Source of the DNA: Helichrysum umbraculigerum
Taxonomy: Eukaryota > Streptophyta > Magnoliopsida > Asterales > Asteraceae
Length of the DNA: 64,000 nt
NCBI GenBank assembly: GCA_949592205.1
Contig: CATIUR010000001.1
Location: 1,626,001-1,690,000, forward strand
Direction: 5' to 3'
The position numbers and the translations under genes are program-made. Below the pieces are notes generated by a model. The model was not told where the DNA came from and did not search any database. It saw nothing but the letters and a program-made list of their open reading frames with translations. Shown here piece by piece: positions 54,391-64,000 of the stretch. Each line of letters starts with the position of its first letter. Position 1 is the stretch's first letter.

Positions 54391-57300
54391 ATGCCTCCTC
54401 GTCGTCAAATTACCCTTAGCGAAGCTGAAATCGCGGGAATAATTGCCCGCAGTGTGACCGAAGCCTTGGCTACCCGAACACCACCCGGTAGCGAGGACAC
54501 AGCAACCAATACTCCACCACCCAAACCCTGCTCCTATAAGGACTTTCTTAGCTGTAAACCACTATATTTCAAGGGCACGGAAGGTGCCATTGGCTTGATC
54601 CGTTGGATTGAGCGTATGGAATCTGTTTTCAGCCTCTGCGACTGCACCGAGAACAACAAGGTTAAATTCGCTGCTTACACCTTTCAGGAAGGTGCACTCA
54701 CGTGGTGGAAAACCCACGCAAACTCTGTAGGCCTTGAGGTTGCAAATCAACTTCCTTGGGCCGAACTGAAGAAGAAGCTGACAGAAAAATACTGTCCTGA
54801 AGAAGAATTGCACAGGCTGGAGGAAGAATTCTGGCACCTGGCAGTGCAGGGAAATGATGTCGCTGAATATACCACCAAATTTCAGCAGTTTGCTTTATTA
54901 TGCCCGGGTTTGGTCGAACCAGAAAGTAAGGGCATTAAGAAATACATTCGTGGACTCCCCGAGAACATCCAGGGAAACGTCGCCTCATCCAAACCAACCA
55001 CCACTGAGAGTGTCATTCGATTGGCCCACGAACTCATGGCTCTAGTTGTCAGCCGTGAGACCTCCAACACCTCATCCTCCAACAACAACAAACGCAAATC
55101 CGCTGAACACCACCACAACTCAAACAAGAAAAACAACGCCATCCAAGTCTACACCTCCAACTCTGAAACCACCCGCAGCTACACCGGGGACAGGCCTTAT
55201 TGTCCCAAGTGTAACTACCACCATTTTGGTCAGTGCGGTACTCCTTGCAACAACTGCAGGAGGTACGGGCATCTGACTAAGGATTGCCGAGCCCCCAAAT
55301 CCAACAACAACCCCTCTGACAGAAATGCCCGACAACCTAAGTCCTGCTATGAATGTGGACACCCAGGACACTTCAGGGATTCTTGCCCAAAATTGAAGAA
55401 TAAGGGCAACAACAACAACAACAACCACCGCAACAACAACAACGCCAAAAGTAGCGCCTTCGTGATCAACTCAGGGGACGCCCGTCAGGACCCGAATGTG
55501 GTCACGGGTATGTTCCTCCTCAACAATTTAACTGCTTCTATTCTGTTTGATACTGGTGCCGATAGGAGTTTTATTTCCGATGAATTTTACCCTCTACTTG
55601 ACATTACACCTGTTGCTTTAGACGTTAAGTACACCGTAGAGCTAGCAAATGGCAAATTGATAGAAACCAATAGTGTGATACCTAATTGCACTTTAAATCT
55701 AGCCGACGAAATCTTCTCCATAGATCTTATGCCTGTTGAGATAGGAAGTTTCGATGTCATCGTAGGCATGGACTGGTTGTCCAAACATCGCGCCGAAATC
55801 ATTTGCTACGATAAAATTGTTCGCATACCTCTCGCCGTCGGTAGAACCCTAGTCATACAGGGGGAGACCGAAGGGACGAGGCTTAACATCATCTCTTGTC
55901 TTAGAACCCAGAAATTTCTGAAAAAGGGTTATCCAGCAATCCTCGCGCACATCATGGAGAAAAAGTCGGAGGAGAAGCGACTTGAGGATGTTCCAATTGT
56001 TCGAGACTTTCCAGAAGTCTTTCCTGAGGAACTGCCTGGTCTACCACCACCAAGACAGGTTGAGTTCTCAATCGATCTTGTACCAGGTGCTGCGCCGGTG
56101 GCCAGAGCACCATACCGTTTAGCTCCATCCGAACTTCAGGAGCTGTCCACCCAGTTACAGGAACTCCTGGAACGAGGGTTTATCAGGCCGAGTTCTTCAC
56201 CCTGGGGAGCTCCGGTCCTATTTGTTAAGAAGAAAGATGGTTCTTTTCGAATGTGTATCGACTATCGAGAGTTGAACAAGTTAACTGTCAAGAACCGGTA
56301 TCCACTTCCTCAAATCGATGATTTGTTCGACCAACTTCAAGGGTCGAGTTGTTATTCAAATATTGATCTCCGATCCGGTTATCACCAATTGCGTGTCCGA
56401 GATGCCGATATTCCAAAAACCGCTTTCAGAACCCGTTACGGGCATTACGAATTCCAAGTGATGCCATTCGGCCTAACCAATGCACCGGCTGTATTCATGT
56501 ACCTTATGAATCGGGTGTGTAAACCTTACCTTGATAAGTTTGTCATTGTCTTCATTGATGACATCCTCATATACTCACGAAGCAAAGAAGAGCATGCGCA
56601 ACACCTCAAAACCATCCTTGAACTACTTAAACACGAGGAGCTCTATGCCAAGTTCTCTAAGTGTGAGTTCTGGATCAAAACCGTTCAATTCCTTGGCCAC
56701 GTGATTGACAGTCAGGGGATTCACGTTGACCCATCAAAAATCGAGGCTATCAAAGATTGGCAATCGCCAACCACTCCGACCGAAGTACGGCAGTTTTTAG
56801 GACTGGCCGGATACTATCGACGATTCATTGAAAATTTCTCCAAGATAGCCATACCACTCACGACTCTGACCCAGAAGGACAAAAAGTTTGACTGGACTGA
56901 GAAACAAGAGTCGGCATTCCAACTCTTAAAACAAAAGCTTTGCAGTGCTCCTATTCTATCATTACCCGAAGGCACCGATGACTTCGTGGTATACTGCGAT
57001 GCTTCTCATCAAGGTCTCGGTTGTGTACTCATGCAACGAGACAAGGTCATAGCTTATGCTTCCCGGCAGCTCAAGATTCATGAAAAGAATTACACCACCC
57101 ACGACCTCGAGCTAGGAGCTGTCATTTTTGCCCTCAAAATCTGGAGACATTACCTTTATGGTACCAGATGTACAATCTTTACCGACCATAAAAGCCTTCA
57201 ACACATATTCGATCAGAAGGATCTCAACATGAGGCAACGTCGATGGGTCGAGTTTCTTACTGATTACGACTGTGAACTCAAATATCATCCAGGCAAAGCA

Positions 57301-57605
57301 AATGTTGTTGCTGACGCCCTCAGTCGAAAGGAGCGAGTGAAACCACTTCGGGTTCGAGCCCTCAGTATGACCATTCACAACAATTTAAACATTCAAATCC
57401 TCACTCCTCAACTCGAAGCTTTAAAACCCGAAAATGTCAAAGATGAAGCCTTACGGGGCATGGATAAACAATTCGAAATCAGACCTAACGGGATTAGGTA
57501 TTTCTCAAACCGAATCTGGTTGCCTAAATTTGGGAACCTACGAGACTTGGTGATGGATGAAGCTCACAAGTCCAAATATTCTATCCATCCGGGATCCGAT
57601 AAAAT
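54391..57605 (+). pseudogene. Tekay-3 gag-pol, cut in the integrase zinc finger
   Basis: The frame starts MPPRRQITLSEAEIAG and is open for 1071 codons. It holds the gag core, two zinc knuckles (about 275-335, the second CYECGHPGHFRDSC), protease DTGAD, RT with FIDDILIYS, RNase H (VVYCDASHQGLGC) and the start of the integrase zinc finger (HPGSDK). TG1 enters at that point and adds a short foreign tail ending at 57660. Two unusual residues occur in RT: AVFMYLMN where Tekay-1 has Asp for Tyr, and SNIDLRSGY where the relatives have Lys for Asn. These may reduce activity. The insertion removes integrase function from this copy. Confidence 0.9.
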
Positions 57606-60541
57606 TGTAACACCCCCAAATTTAACAGTTTGCGGAAGCGACGTTTTTGGGTGTTACTAATCAATAATCACAAGCACAAGGGATACAGTGAACGACTCTA
57701 AATGAGACGTTCGAAAAGTTATTACATTAATACATAAGTAGTTTCAAAATACAAGCTCGAGTTCAAGTAAAATCCTAGAGATTCTAATACATAACAGTAA
57801 GTACAAAAGTAATGTATGTAAATCTCCAAGCTTGTAAATGCATGCGACTCGAGCTAAGAAAGCTTATCCTGCTGGGCATCCCTACTGATGCTGTGTACCT
57901 GAGAAGCATTACTAAAACGGTCAACCAAAAAGGTTGGTGAATCTCACAGGTTTGTAAGTAAGTAAACAGTTTGAACACACAAGTAGTATTTGTAATTCAT
58001 AGCCAGCCAGTAAGTAACGATCACAGGTTATGCTCATCGTTAACTTATGTTTAATAAGTGGTGGTTGCAGGTTATGCTAACCGTTTGATACAATTGCCAT
58101 GAGCCACCATAGTTGAAGCTTAACGTACAGTAAATATAGGTACCCCCTCATGAATGTAATCCAAAACATTCATACGGAACGAGTAAGAAACGCCCGTTTC
58201 TACAGGAACGGTTCGTGGTAGTGCTTGCTACCCCGGGCGGGGATTGTCAGTCCCATATGGATCCATATACTAAAACTCGCGCTTATCACATAACTAACAA
58301 CTATGGTTCAGGAGGATTTCATTGGATTAGTTGTAAACTCATGCAGTTGGCGTATTCGTAATCTCATACAGTAAGTAAATCATGGCAGCAAGTAAGTTTT
58401 GTGTGTTCATGTAAAACAGTAATGCATCTCACCCCTGAGTAAAAACAGTAAAGTAGGGGCTGTAAGACTCACCTGAGTCTGGCAGATAATGCAGTAAGTA
58501 AGCAAGTAGTATTCCCGAACTAGCAACCCTTAGCGTCCTAATACGCATAAGGTTTAGTAAGTAAATGGAATACTTGTAAAGTATCCATGCTAGTTGTTCC
58601 CAAACTAGTTAATGTCCATTAGTTTGTTTGTAAGTTTGTAATCGTTTGTAAATCGTAGTTTGTATAAAAGTTGTACGGTTCGTTTGTTATCGGAGTATAA
58701 TAATAATTCCTTCCATTATTATTATGTATTCATAATAGTTGTACAGTTGTAAAGTATACTCGTATGATCGTTTGTTTGTATTACAACATGTATCGTTTGC
58801 GTAAGTTCCAATGGGCTTAGTCCCCAAAGGGTACGAGTGAAACCTCGTATGTATTCGTATGTATGTTCGTATCAGTTAACTTGTAATCCAGCACGTAACT
58901 AGTGAGTGAACTTGTAAGTTCGTATCGGATGTAATCCAGTGTAGTTGTTCAAGTGTATATTTGTTGGAGTGCAATCTCCTAAGTATTTCCAAGTGTAATC
59001 TCGTACGCGTGTGTGAGTGAAATCTCACGTTAGTTTAGTATAATCTTGTACGTATTCAAGTGTTGCTGTATACTCTCGAAAGTATAGTATTTTCAGGTAT
59101 AAGTAGCATCGTATTTGATTTAGTAGTTGAAAGTGATTCCAACACTTAGAATATATTTTGTTTTCTGATCTGGGCTTTCTGCGACACAAGGCTTGTGTCG
59201 CAGACCGTATGCGACATAAGGTCTGTGTCGTATGGATTTGTTTCTGATTTAGTGTTTATGCGACACAATGGTTGTGTCGCAGACAAGAGTACGACACATT
59301 GGTACGACATAGTCGTTGTGTCGCAATCAAGCGATAGGTAAATTTTGTGTCGTATGTGATACGACATATAGTGCGACATAAGCGTTGTGTCGCATACATT
59401 GCGACATAACGTGCGACATAGTGTTGTGTCGCATGAGATTTCGGTCCGATGCGACACAAGAGGTCTGTTCGGAAATTTAGTTTCCGAAAACGTATTTTCC
59501 GGTTTCCGTTGGGTCTAGAACTTTTATACTAGTTTTAATATGTTGTAATAAGTCCATAGTAACTATTGGTATTCGTTTTTAATGTTTGTGGTGTCGTTTT
59601 CTTTAAAATGACCAAAACCGACATTTTCGTAAAAGTGTTCAAAAACGAGTTTAGATTATATATTCGGACATCATTTAGTTAGGGGAACAATAATCTAGCA
59701 AAATAAATGTAATCGAAAAAGTTTCGGGTCGCCGGAAAACTTACAAAGTTGTCGAAACGAAAATCCGAAAAGATGAGTTTGTAGCTCTCGTTCTCATGAT
59801 CGCTTTTCTCCAAACGGGTATAGACCTCCGAGGTGTTTTAATGGTGTTTTTATGGCGTTTTGTAATCGGTTTTAGAGAGAGAGAGAGAAACCGTAGAGAG
59901 AGAGAGAGAGAGAATGATTGAGAGTGGGTTGGTTGTGTTTGTGTGTGTAAGTGAGAAAGGAAGGGAGGGGGGTGATGTCCCCTCCTTGTTGGCCGGTTGG
60001 TGGGGTCCACCAAGTGTGGATCTCACCAAATATTGCTCCTCCGTGTTTGCGCTCCGTGCGGTGTTCGTTTCCCCGGTCGTTTAATCGTAAAAATAGTTTT
60101 ATACGCGGTTAAATATACGTTTTTAAACTACGAATTATTACACAATAATTTAGTTGTAGTATTTTACCAAAGTACTAGTTTTTCAAGTTATAAATCATAA
60201 CTTTGTTTGTTTTGTCGGTTGGTCGAGTTTTCGGAGAGTTCGGTAACGTTTTAATTAAAACGTACGTTTTCCGTTATATTATAAACATAATATAAAGTAC
60301 TAGTCAAAGTAATTAAATAAATTCACATTATTTAATAATCGTTTTACCAATGTCCGCAAGTTTGTACACTTGTTGTTTTATACGATTTGTACGAATCGTA
60401 TACGCGTATATATACATATATTCCATCCATATATATATATAGTAAGTAGATAATGTATATAATCCTATTTCATATTATATACAAGTAATAAACACGTAAT
60501 TAGGAAAATTTTAAATTTACCCTAAATTTGGGGTTGTTACA
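57606..60541 (-). repeat. TG1 3' LTR
   Basis: This 2936-bp LTR is TGTAACACCCCCAAATTT...AATTTGGGGTTGTTACA on the plus strand. The left portion matches the partial 5' LTR from 63600 almost exactly. A GCGACACAA/TTGTGTCGC array is at about 59177-59462. Minus-sense splice-like sites include TTTGTAAGTTTTCCGG (near 59740), CAG/GTGAGT (near 58470) and CTCAG/GTACAC (near 57900). Confidence 0.92.
59177..59462. repeat. GCGACACAA/TTGTGTCGC array in the TG1 LTR
   Basis: About 16 sites of TGCGACACAA, TGCGACATA or the inverse TTGTGTCGCA occur, many in opposed pairs. The array is more degenerate than that of LTR-A, although the LTR is of the same family. Confidence 0.82.
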
Positions 60542-60553
60542 TTCTCCCCTTGT
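60542..60553 (-). other. Polypurine tract of TG1
   Basis: On the minus strand this reads ACAAGGGGAGAA, identical to the Tekay-1 PPT and adjoining the LTR start. Confidence 0.88.
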
Positions 60554-60700
60554 TATGAAAATTTCGTCCCGAAATTTGTTCGAAGTAGTAATCGGTAGTT
60601 TGATATTCGTCAGGTAGCTACAATACATACTAGTAGCCTACAGTAGTAGGGTAGGTCCTACAGTGTTTGAAAGCAAGTAATCGTTAAGTGGTAACGTACC

Positions 60701-61339
60701 CTAAATTTTGTTGCCTGGAGGTAGTGGGCATTTGGCCTTGAGATGGCCAGCACTCCCACAGTTGAAGCAAAGTTTCACTTTAGGAGGGTTCGTACTCTTA
60801 GGGTAGGACTTGCATCGACCGACGGGTATGGTACACGGTCCTTCATGATGCCGAGTGCATTGGGGACAGAAAGGTTTCTTTCCCAAGTAATTTCCTGAAG
60901 AGTTGGGGGGAGTAATCTTCACCCTTTTTGCTGGAGGTGACGTACAGTCGGTGTCGGTATTCTCTTCAGTAGGAGTATCATGCGAAGTTGGTGGTGAAGT
61001 AGGGTTTTCTAAAGCTATTAAACGTAGCTCGTACTCACGCATACGTATGTCATTTTGGAAAGCAATTCGTCGTAAGTCATCAATGTCTTCCCGTGCTTCA
61101 GTAAGTTGTTTTCGCAGCGAATCAATAGTTTGGTTAAGGTGGTTGACTGATTCAGTAGTCAGGGTTTCATCAACTGATGCTTTTGCAGCAGTTAGAGCAG
61201 CAGGAGGGGCAGGTGCTGCTGCTGATTCAGCGGAGTGTTCTGTATCACACTCGAGTTCGAGGAGGTAAGGAAACATCTTCGGTTCCTCACTGAGCAGTTC
61301 ATTTTGCAGTGTAGGGTTGTTGACGGAGTGAGTTGTCAT
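60701..61339 (-). CDS. TG1 ORF2: coiled-coil, zinc-knuckle protein of unknown role
   Basis: This 212-aa protein starts at MTTHSVNN. Residues about 45-60 are Ala/Pro-rich, about 65-115 form a heptad-rich coiled coil (LNQTIDSLRKQL, REYELRLIALE), and a Ser/Thr/Pro linker with a basic AKRVKI patch follows. The C-terminal part has a CPQC...HHEGPC half-knuckle and the CCHC knuckle CFNCGSAGHLKAKC (about 190-203). The half-knuckle resembles the first part of the Tekay gag knuckle region, so ORF2 may be a rearranged gag tail fused to an ORF0-like coiled coil. It sits where pol should be. Oligomerising and binding RNA as a second nucleocapsid-like protein is a plausible role; there is no direct evidence. 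Confidence 0.6.
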   Translation of the reverse strand: MTTHSVNNPTLQNELLSEEPKMFPYLLELECDTEHSAESAAAPAPPAALTAAKASVDETLTTESVNHLNQTIDSLRKQLTEAREDIDDLRRIAFQNDIRMREYELRLIALENPTSPPTSHDTPTEENTDTDCTSPPAKRVKITPPNSSGNYLGKKPFCPQCTRHHEGPCTIPVGRCKSYPKSTNPPKVKLCFNCGSAGHLKAKCPLPPGNKI

Positions 61340-61639
61340 TTCCTACGAAATAAGTGTTCTATTTAAGAATTTGTCTCAAGTAAGTGAAGTTATCTTAATT
61401 TATCTGTTTAAAGTAACGAATAGCATACGAGCTCCCGGTCTCAACCAGTGTGAGATAATTGGGAAGGGAGTTTGGGTTACTGTATCTAAAGTGTAAGGCA
61501 AATTGTGTTGTCGGGATTTAAGTAGTCGGTCGTTTCCTAATCCTATTGTGTACTTAGGATCAAAGAAAACACACAGAATGACATACAGTTATACATAAGT
61601 CATTAAGCGAGAGATTTATGAGAAAACAGATTCGGGTAG

Positions 61640-62731
61640 TCAAAGAATAAGCGTACCCGCGTTGAGTAAATCACAGAGTCTCGGGTTTGGGTCATCCTCC
61701 CTAGCGTTAATTACGTAAGCTCTACTCCTTGTATTGTTGGTTCGGGGTTTCAGCTTAGGGCAATCCTTCCTGAAGTGCCCGGTACCGTTGCACTCATAGC
61801 AGGTTTTGGGTGCAGAAGTATCAGTACCAGTGGGGTTGGTTCGGCAGTCTTGGGCCAGGTGCCCGAATTTCTTGCACTTAGTGCAGGGACAGGAGCCGTT
61901 ATGATGACGACTACAGTTGGAGCAGTAAGGCTTGCTCCCCTTGTAAGCCCTTGAGTCATTGGCATTGACTGTTGCAGGCTTTTTGTCGGAGGTAGTGTTG
62001 GATGAGTGGGGACTCACTTCCCATTTACGTTTGTTACTCGCAGACGGGGTTGAAGTCGAGCCGCGGCGGACAGAATTTGCCGTTAACTCATGGGCCATAC
62101 GAATGGCGCTCTGAATAGTTCCCGGTTTGGACGAAGTTACTAAATCTTGTAGTCGCTCGGGAAGTCCGTCAACGTACTTTTCGATCCTTTTGTATTCAGG
62201 ATCAACCATGGATGGGCACAAAAGTGCCAGCTGGTGAAAGCGGTTGGTGTATCCGGTGATGTCGTCACCCTGCATCTTGTGATTCCAGAATTCTAACTCT
62301 AGTTGCTTCAGCTCATCTCTTGGGCAGTACTCGCCCCTCAGCATATTCTTTAGTTCATCCCACTGTAGTTTGTAAGCATCGGCAATGCTCACCGTTTGCG
62401 CATAAGTGTTCCACCAAGTAAGGGCGGTGTCAGAAAAGGTGCTGGCGGCGAACTTAACTTTATCCTCTTCCTTGCAGTTGCAGATGAGGAACACTGATTC
62501 GATTTTCTCGGTCCATCGAATCAGACCGATTGCTCCTTCAGTTCCTGCAAAGTTCAGCGGCTTGCAGTTATGGAAATCCTTGTAGGTGCAGGTTTTGGGT
62601 TGTGGTCCATTAGTAGCTGTATCTTCGCTACCAGGGGTTGATGTTCGGGTAGCTAGGGCTTGAGCCACGCTACGGGCAATTATACCCGCTACTTCGGCTT
62701 CAGTAAGCATGATTTGACGTCGAGGAGGCAT
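61640..62731 (-). CDS. TG1 gag
   Basis: The conserved start MPPRRQIMLTEAEVAGII lies at 62731; an in-frame ATG nine codons upstream (62758) is less likely. The gag core (about 55-215, with LTWWNTYAQT and LKQLELEFWNHKM motifs) is followed by CXXC/CCHC knuckles (CTKCKKFGHLAQDC, CYECNGTGHFRKDC). The frame ends near where protease would begin, after the YVINAREDDPNP segment, with a short unrelated tail to the stop at 61640. It has no stops or shifts. It would form particles and package RNA, and depends on other elements for protease and pol. Gag is closer to Tekay-1 in the core (NCKPLNFAGTEGAIGL) and to Tekay-3 at the N-terminus. Confidence 0.85.
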   Translation of the reverse strand: MPPRRQIMLTEAEVAGIIARSVAQALATRTSTPGSEDTATNGPQPKTCTYKDFHNCKPLNFAGTEGAIGLIRWTEKIESVFLICNCKEEDKVKFAASTFSDTALTWWNTYAQTVSIADAYKLQWDELKNMLRGEYCPRDELKQLELEFWNHKMQGDDITGYTNRFHQLALLCPSMVDPEYKRIEKYVDGLPERLQDLVTSSKPGTIQSAIRMAHELTANSVRRGSTSTPSASNKRKWEVSPHSSNTTSDKKPATVNANDSRAYKGSKPYCSNCSRHHNGSCPCTKCKKFGHLAQDCRTNPTGTDTSAPKTCYECNGTGHFRKDCPKLKPRTNNTRSRAYVINAREDDPNPRLCDLLNAGTLIL

Positions 62732-62758
62732 GTTCCTTGAAACAATAATAAAGAACAT

Positions 62759-63584
62759 GTGAGGATCTGAATAAGAATTATGGCGGTGATGATTTAGTAC
62801 GTTTAAAGAAATTTCGTCAACGGTTGAAATTGGTTCAAAGTTTGTGGGTTATAAATAAGTTTATACAGCTTCGAAATTTTTGAAAATTTTATAAAACATT
62901 TTGTAAGAAATTTTGTAACATGTTTGACAAAATACATTTGTTATAAAATTTTTATGTTAAAAATCGGTTGTATAATTTTGAAGTCTAACGAAAACTTGAG
63001 TTGAAAATGATTTCATTGGGATACATATAACGGTACGGTGGGGTACGTTGTAGAATGGTATAAACGTCGAATTAGGTAGGAATAGTAAATGAAAACAAAG
63101 TCTCGATTTTTATATCGAAGGACGTTCAAGTAACAATGGTTGTCAGTTATAACGGTGTGGAAGTCTTCGGACGTAAGCCGGTAGTCGTGAATTCATAAAA
63201 ATCGAATAAGGATGGAACGACGAGAGTCGGGTTGTCGTTTGTTCGATACAAGTTGAAAGTGAATTTCGTAGTAGTCGAGAGAGTATCGTATCGGGGAAAG
63301 AGGCCTATGTATATATATATATCACATAACCGCCTAGTTCGTGTCTAGCATAATCACGTAAAAGTCCCGGTTCTCTCGAGGTCAGAGTCAGCTAATGCAT
63401 TCCGGTTCAACATAACCCCTTTCAGAACTCACATCATCTTCATTTAATTGTACATAGTTGATCAGGCTATGTTAAATTAAACTTGTATGCTGTCATTCCT
63501 GAACCAGTTATACCTAATGAGGAATACTGCCTAACGGTCATAGTCTAGGCCCACTAAATGCAACCTAGTTCACTATAACCTTAG
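62759..63584 (-). other. TG1 leader between PBS and gag
   Basis: The roughly 180 bp next to the PBS are strongly conserved with Tekay-1, -2 and -3 and hold the kissing-loop-like hairpin (63452-63472). The rest, about 62770-63300, is AT-rich, carries no ORF and has no counterpart I can recognise in the other elements. Confidence 0.7.
63452..63472 (-). promoter_or_regulatory. Kissing-loop-like leader hairpin (TG1)
   Basis: Stem ACATAG/CTATGT and the TGATCA-containing 9-nt loop are identical to those of the autonomous Tekay elements, which would allow heterodimerisation or co-packaging. Confidence 0.6.
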
Positions 63585-63596
63585 GCTCTGATACCA
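63585..63596 (-). other. Primer-binding site of TG1
   Basis: On the minus strand this reads TGGTATCAGAGC, the initiator tRNA-Met type, three bases from the LTR. Confidence 0.92.
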
Positions 63597-63599
63597 ATC

Positions 63600-64000
63600 T
63601 GTAACACCCCCAAATTTAACAGTTTGCGGAAGCGACGTTTTTGGGTGTTACTAATCAATAATCACAAGCACAAAGGATACAGTGAACGACTCTAAATGAG
63701 ACGTTCGAAAAGTTATTACATTAATACATAAGTAGTTTCAAAATACAAGCTCGAGTTCAAGTAAAATCCTAGAGATTCTAATACATAACAGTAAGTACAA
63801 AAGTAATGTATGTAAATCTCCAAGCTTGTAAATGCATGCGACTCGAGCTAAGAAAGCTTATCCTGCTGGGCATCCCTACTGATGCTGTGTACCTGAGAAG
63901 CATTACTAAAACGGTCAACCAAAAAGGTTGGTGAATCTCACAGGTTTGTAAGTAAGTAAACAGTTTGAACACACAAGTAGTATTTGTAATTCATAGCCAG
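63600..64000 (-). repeat. TG1 5' LTR, incomplete at the window edge
   Basis: The first 401 bp (plus-strand view) match 57606 onwards, with hardly any difference visible (for example CACAAAGG versus CACAAGGG), so TG1 is young. The rest lies beyond 64000. Confidence 0.92.

Larger units (their letters stand above)
51503..57605 (+). mobile_element. Tekay-3, Ty3/gypsy chromovirus interrupted by TG1
   Basis: This plus-strand element has a 5' LTR (51503-53939), PBS, leader hairpin and gag-pol ORF that is open until TG1 enters at 57606. The remaining integrase, PPT and 3' LTR should lie right of the window. The five bases before the element are TCAGC (51498-51502), the expected TSD. There is no upstream ORF, unlike Tekay-1 and Tekay-2. 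Confidence 0.9.
57606..64000 (-). mobile_element. TG1, gag-only non-autonomous Tekay-derived element
   Basis: The minus-strand order is 5' LTR (from 63600 rightwards), PBS (63585-63596), leader hairpin, gag (61640-62731), ORF2 (60701-61339), PPT (60542-60553) and 3' LTR (57606-60541). There is no protease, RT or integrase, and the space between gag and PPT is only about 1.1 kb. It fits the class called terminal-repeat elements with gag (TR-GAG). The PBS, leader and gag are Tekay-like, so an autonomous Tekay could mobilise it. The left flank AAAAT (57601-57605) is the expected TSD; the right copy is outside the window. LTR-A (2036-5000) is a second insertion of this family. Confidence 0.88.

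Noticed and set aside
60903..61268. Plus-strand 121-aa ORF opposite TG1 ORF2
   Set aside because: It is an antisense shadow; ORF2 has the zinc knuckle and family-like features.

Overview
This is a 64 kb piece of a plant nuclear genome, almost certainly a eudicot. The evidence is a chloroplast-type Rieske oxygenase gene with short introns, Athila and Tekay/Del-type Ty3/gypsy retrotransposons with plant primer-binding sites (initiator tRNA-Met and tRNA-Asp), and abundant MITE-like repeats. Asteraceae is a guess from the general look of the 2-3 kb LTRs. About four fifths of the window is LTR retrotransposon; the host genes lie in an island at about 39.1-50.1 kb.

Left stack (1-39148), from the outside in. 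An old solo-LTR remnant (LTR-E, 37419-39148) was hit by a minus-strand Tekay-type element, here called Tekay-2 (3' LTR remnant at 7900, 5' LTR ending at 37418). Tekay-2 was then hit four times: by an Athila-type element in its 3' LTR (1-7899, itself carrying a solo LTR at 2036-5000), by a complete and very young Tekay element (Tekay-1, 10342-20909), by a non-autonomous tRNA-Asp-primed element encoding an unknown acidic protein (22483-28828), and by another solo LTR (31000-33518). Four insertions are bounded by perfect 5-bp target-site duplications (CTTGA, TTAAG, CTATC, GGCTC). Removing them rejoins the interrupted reading frames.

Gene island (39149-50101). A minus-strand single-exon gene encodes a type II membrane protein resembling the plant SUB1/At4g12700-type family (41128-42810). 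A seven-exon plus-strand gene encodes a PTC52/ACD1-like Rieske oxygenase (45591-48461). The PTC52-like frame closes best if intron 3 has AT-AC termini. A 1.5 kb element with long terminal inverted repeats lies between the two divergent genes, and MITE-like repeats flank them.

Right stack (50102-64000). Small DNA elements and an inverted repeat carrying copia protease fragments are cut by a plus-strand Tekay element (Tekay-3, from 51503). Its integrase region is in turn interrupted at 57606 by a minus-strand gag-only element (TG1, running off the window). TG1 has two ORFs, gag and a coiled-coil/zinc-knuckle protein, and no pol.

Most notable signals. (1) After the PBS, all four Tekay-type elements carry the same leader hairpin with a 9-nt loop containing the palindrome TGATCA, which looks like a retroviral kissing-loop dimerisation site. 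(2) Every Tekay-type LTR holds an array of short, mostly palindromic motifs with a GCGA/GCGAC-type core, flanked by a conserved GTAAGT and a pyrimidine-AG, as if the array sat in a leader intron; related LTRs carry different arrays. (3) Two element types in this window look non-autonomous and may depend on partners in trans. (4) The PTC52-like gene has a putative AT-AC intron.
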